Part shown: positions 60,461-64,000 of the stretch, piece by piece | How positions within the stretch are numbered: the first letter of the stretch is position 1 | Layout of the letters: every line of letters begins with the position of its first letter | Made by a program: the position numbers and the translations under genes | Notes under the pieces: model-generated | What the model was told of the DNA's origin: nothing | The model's database searches: none | What the model saw: only the letters and a program-made list of their open reading frames with translations | DNA from: Boswellia sacra | Taxonomy: Eukaryota; Streptophyta; Magnoliopsida; Sapindales; Burseraceae | Direction: 5' to 3' | NCBI GenBank assembly: GCA_013180625.2 | Contig: SNVD02003203.1 | Coordinates: forward strand, 1 to 64,000 | Length of the DNA: 64,000 nt

Positions 60461-61460
60461 AGGGTGCTAATTTCATTACACGTAAAGTGTAGGGTGTAGC
60501 CACTCAAAATCAAAAGCAAAGCAAACATGATGGGTGAAAACTTAAAGTTTGGGGATACAAATCGCGAAAATTGATGCTCTCAATTAAAACCTAGAATGGT
60601 TGTGTGACTATGGGTGAGATAACCTTATAGTTTCTTTTATCATACCTTGACCCCAACCTATCATTATAAGCTTGATAAAGTCCTAATGATCCTTGATGTT
60701 ATAATGAGACTACATTAGTGGAGAGTGGTGTGAAAAGCGGGTTTATGATACTTCTTCTATCTTTGGAGAATGACCATTAGTTTCTATTTGCATAAAGCTA
60801 TCCGAGTCTTAACAAGTAAAGTATGAGTGGCTACACACACACACACACGAAGAATCTTGAATGAAGCGATTCTAGCATTAGAGTTGAAATTGTGAACGAT
60901 CACAATGTCAATGTATTATCTTTGAGCTATTGAACTTAAGAAATTTTGAAGAATTTGAATGTGAATCAAATTTATCCATAACTCACATTCAGCATTTCAA
61001 GTTGTTGTTGGAAGATATTAGGTGTGTTAAAAACATGCCAAAAAGAAAAAAATTTGTCAACAGTTCCTATCAATGTTATCAAAGAAAGCAACTTTAATGA
61101 AGAAGCAAGATATATGGAAGAAGTTAAAAATTTCGTCTAGCATGGATGTTTACAAAGAAGAAGGAATAATGCCTTTAAGGCGAGATGAAGAAATTTCTCA
61201 AGCCAATACTAGTCTCTTCATACAGGGGGTAAGGAATTACCTATTCATCTCGAGAAATGAAATGAAGCAAAGGAGAAAGAGTTGTGCAATTATCTTGAGA
61301 AAGAAATGAAGCAATGGCACAAATAATTGCTCTAACCGTTTTGAAAATCATGTCAGATAGAATTATCTTAATCATCTTGAAGGAAGTGTAAAAAATGTTG
61401 CTAGAATGGGCAGCTTCTTTTGTAGCTGAATTTGAAGAAAAAAAAGAAAAAAAAGAAAAA

Positions 61461-61629
61461 GCTTGCTAAGTCGAAAACCTTGAAAAGATGGCTTAGGCAA
61501 AAATTCAGGCAAGCTTGCTAAGCTAAAAAACCCGAAAGGGCAGCTTAGGCAAAAGTTAGGGCAAGAAAGAAAAGAAGAAAAAACCCACTAAGTCGAAAAC
61601 CCGAAAGGGTGACTTAGCCAAAGTTAGGT
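61461..61629. repeat. Three-copy tandem repeat in copy B
   Basis: Units around GCTAAGTCGAAAACCCGAAA followed by GGGTGACTTAGGCAAAAGTT recur three times, the second and third separated by an A/G-rich insert. Each unit pairs CTAAG with CTTAG on either side of CCCGAAAGGG and could fold into a hairpin. Confidence 0.75.
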
Positions 61630-62606
61630 TTAAAAGAAAAATACATGAAGAAAAACGCCACCGAATCTCTAACTGGGATCCATCCTGACACGATCCAGTC
61701 CAATCAATGTCTTAGCTCAAATCAAGAGAATAACTGTGAAACCTGGGCCCATATGAGGAATGATGATCAAGGTCACCAAGACCATCTGGAGAGACCAATA
61801 GAAATCGTGTTAGAAGGAAGAATAGAAGAAGACGAACTTAATTGGATGTGCTCCTATCCATCATCTCAAGCAAAGACATGATAGAAGATAATGTCTCTCT
61901 ACTACTTTTAGTGTAAATGCTCATGGTAGAAATAAGAAAGTCGAAAGAGTTGGCAAGACATCAATGGCATTAGAATTGGATGGATGAGAAAACGAATATG
62001 GCAGAGAATTCCTAATATAAGGGGTAAAGCTCTTACCTATTGAAGCGAAAGACATAATCATGAGAATCCCAGAAGGTCGTGTAATCCTTGAGGAAGGGGA
62101 TACCGAGCTTTACATGTTGAAGGAATTTTAGATTGTAGACACCACTGGATTCGAGTTGCTTCTAGTTGTCATCCTTTAGAAGTCTCAATAGCGACTGGAG
62201 AGTCTTGGAAAAAACCTCAGACATGTTGAACTACGAAAAGATGTATTAGAAGGTGTGAAGTCAAGTAAAAAGGAAAAAGAATAGCTGATGATGACAATCT
62301 TCACTCATCATCACCATTATTATCAACATCAAGAAGCAGAGACTTGAGCCTGAAGGCAATTGATCCCTCACTCTAAACAAGCATTTTCTTGATGACTTGT
62401 CTAATCCAAGCAAGAAGCACATAGTTAGAAAAGATAATCAAGATAGACATATGCATGCATAAAACATAAAATGTTTTCTTGCAAGAAGCATAATTCAGAA
62501 TGGCATACAATCCAAAAGTAATCGAGTAGAATTACAATGCAGTATGAAATACTAGGGGTAACTACAAAAAAAAAAGGGCTCAACACCTCAAGGAGATGTA
62601 GCAATA

Positions 62607-63068
62607 GTAGCACGATGTGCAAGTCATTCTTGATGAGATCCAACAAAAGTAGCATGATGTGCAAGTTAGTCTTGATAAGATCCAACAGAAGTAGCATGAT
62701 GTGCAAGTCAGTCTTGATTAGACCCAATAGAAGCAGCACGATACGCAAGTTATCTCCATGAGACCCAACAAAGTAGCACGATATGCAAGTGAGTCTTAAT
62801 AAGACCTAATAGAAGCCGCACGATATGCAAGTTAGTCTCAATGAGACCCAACAAAAGTAGCACGATATGCAAGTCAGCCTCAATAAGACCCAATAGAAGT
62901 AGCACAATATGTAAGACAATCTTGATGAGATCTAATAGAAGTAGCATGATGTGCAAGACAGTCTCAATGAACCCAGTAGAAATAACACTATATGTAAATC
63001 AATCTTAATGAGACCCAACGAAGCAACACGATATGCAAATCAGTCTTGATGAGACCTGATCTAAACAG
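62607..63068. repeat. 42-bp tandem array, about 11 copies
   Basis: Units of the form GTAGCACGATATGCAAGTCA then GTCTTGATGAGACCCAACAGAA repeat every 42 bp with 10-25% variation. Because 42 is a multiple of three, open frames on both strands become 14-residue repeats. That explains the repetitive open frames here without implying a protein. Confidence 0.88.
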
Positions 63069-63245
63069 CACTAAGTGTAATATGCCGGATCCAAGTCGTA
63101 TGAGACCTAATTGAAATAACACAATGTACAAGCCACCCGAATGAGGCTTTTAAGTTAGCATGATGTGCAAGCGCCTAGATTAAGCTCCTTAGTTTAGTAT
63201 GATGTGCAAGATCAAGTAGCTCAATCTTGATGAGATGCCTCTCAA

Positions 63246-63365
63246 GCAGCATGATATGTAAAAGCAGCTTCATATCAATGAGATTTCTCTTAAGTAGCAT
63301 AACGTGCAAAAGCAGCTTCATATCAATGAGATTTTTATTAAGCAGCGTGATGTGCAAAAGCAACT
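63246..63365. repeat. 48-bp tandem repeat, about 2.5 copies
   Basis: Units of GCAGCATGATATGTAAAAGC then AGCTTCATATCAATGAGATT plus eight bases. The unit shares GCATGATGTGCAA with the 42-bp array, so it appears to be derived from it. Confidence 0.75.
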
Positions 63366-63369
63366 ACCA

Positions 63370-63900
63370 TAAAGAAGGCATCTCATTTGAAGAAGGATGT
63401 TCACCTTAAATAAGAAATCTCCCTCGAAGAAGAAAAAGGCATCCACCTTAGAGAAGGAATCTCCCTTCAAGAAGAAGAAGGCATGCACCTTGAAAAGGCA
63501 TCTCCTTTTAAGAAGGAAGTTTACCATGAAGAAGGAAATTAAAGTCCACTCTAACGAAAGGATTTTGAAAAAGAAGTTTGATGTTCACCTTGAAAAATGA
63601 AATCCGCCTTGAAGATGAAAGGTCACCTTGAACAAAGGATTTGAAAAAAGAGGAAGATTCATAGTAGATAGTTAGAAAGGTAAAAGGGTAAACAGGTCAA
63701 AGACAGAAAGGGAGAAGAAAGAAAGAAAAAGAAAGAAGGAAAAGCAAAAAGAAAGAAAAGAAAAGAGGGAAAAGAAAAGAAAAGAGAGAAAGAGGAAAAA
63801 AAGAAAGAAAAAGAAGAGAGAAAGAAAGAGAAAGATAGAAGTGAGAAGTGAGAGAAAGAGAGAAGAAAGAAGAGAGAAAATAAAAGAAAGACTCTGCATT
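63370..63900. repeat. GAAGAAGG-rich degenerate repeats and a long purine tract
   Basis: From 63370 to about 63650 there are irregular units mixing GAAGAAGGCATC, TCTCCC and CACCTT. From about 63669 to 63900 the plus strand is nearly all A and G. This could approach the element's polypurine region, but no LTR start was seen before the window ends. Confidence 0.6.
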
Positions 63901-64000
63901 AGCCCTAAGACACTGAAAGAATTTCCAAACAAAATCGATCACAAGCACTCGGCCATGACAATAGTTTAGCAACTCACAAGGAAAGAAGAGTAACATCATT

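Larger units (their letters stand above)
57560..63999 (+). mobile_element. Gag-bearing Ty3/gypsy-type element, copy B (plus strand)
   Basis: Plus-oriented relative of copy A, facing away from it. The order is LTR/leader-like sequence (to ~58800), gag remnant 58860-59784, a long non-coding stretch with homology to copy A (59840-61010), then repeat arrays and a purine-rich tract to the window edge. No pol domain was found. Large plant LTR elements with long non-coding regions full of tandem repeats are known in the Tat/Ogre group; assignment to that group is an inference. The right end is outside the window. Confidence 0.6.

Noticed and set aside
60292..60528. Phe/Leu/Ser-rich membrane-like open frames, also at 63672-63999
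   Set aside because: They are translations of purine-rich tracts read on the opposite strand; low-complexity artefacts.
62425..62956. Repeat protein with 14-residue Leu-rich units
   Set aside because: It comes from a 42-bp tandem array whose period is a multiple of three; both strands are open and no start context or conserved flanks are present.
62607..63068. CRISPR-like array
   Set aside because: The repeat units are contiguous with no unique spacers, and this is a plant nuclear retroelement.

Overview
This window is nuclear DNA from a flowering plant, most likely a woody eudicot. The genes have several introns with canonical GT-AG sites, the intergenic DNA is AT-rich, and most of the non-genic sequence is decayed plant transposons of several classes. 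The species cannot be named from the sequence alone.

Layout. 1-1697: the 5' end of a minus-strand LTR retrotransposon (gag fragment, tRNA-Asp-type primer site, 1.42-kb LTR). 1850-4560: a broken Mutator-like (MULE) transposase on the minus strand. 5599-29421: a complete HECT E3 ubiquitin ligase gene of the UPL7 type on the plus strand, with 14 exons and 1164 residues. Its introns carry most of the bulk: an internally deleted copia element in intron 4, a hAT-like element and a full-length Ty1/copia element in intron 6, and in intron 10 a second copy of the deleted copia split by a full-length Ty3/gypsy chromovirus. 30349-32424: a five-exon GDSL esterase/lipase gene on the minus strand, convergent with UPL7. 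33890-34618: a small arabinogalactan-peptide gene lying between two pieces of a decayed pentatricopeptide-repeat (PPR) gene. 38453-45219: a complete nine-exon biosynthetic threonine deaminase gene (OMR1) on the minus strand. 45300-50230: AT-rich intergenic DNA with a degenerate ~180-bp tandem repeat and a TRIM-like remnant. 50232-63999: a CACTA transposon end, then two related gag-bearing Ty3/gypsy-type elements in opposite orientation (left copy minus, right copy plus) that form a multi-kilobase inverted repeat. The right copy runs into tandem-repeat arrays.

The functional genes do unrelated work: protein turnover (UPL7), secreted ester hydrolysis (GDSL), cell-surface proteoglycan (AGP peptide) and plastid isoleucine synthesis (OMR1). 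Nothing suggests a gene cluster. All three multi-exon genes assemble into uninterrupted reading frames, while every transposon protein I checked is broken by stops or frameshifts. No rRNA, tRNA, CRISPR array or prokaryote-type system was seen. The most unusual material is transposon biology: the shared deletion junction of two copia derivatives inside one gene, the nested insertion with a perfect target duplication, the head-to-head gag-only elements, and a tandem triplication of the splice acceptor edge of OMR1 exon 7. Coordinates and translations were worked out by eye, so exon edges rest on splice consensus plus similarity to remembered family members, not on transcripts.
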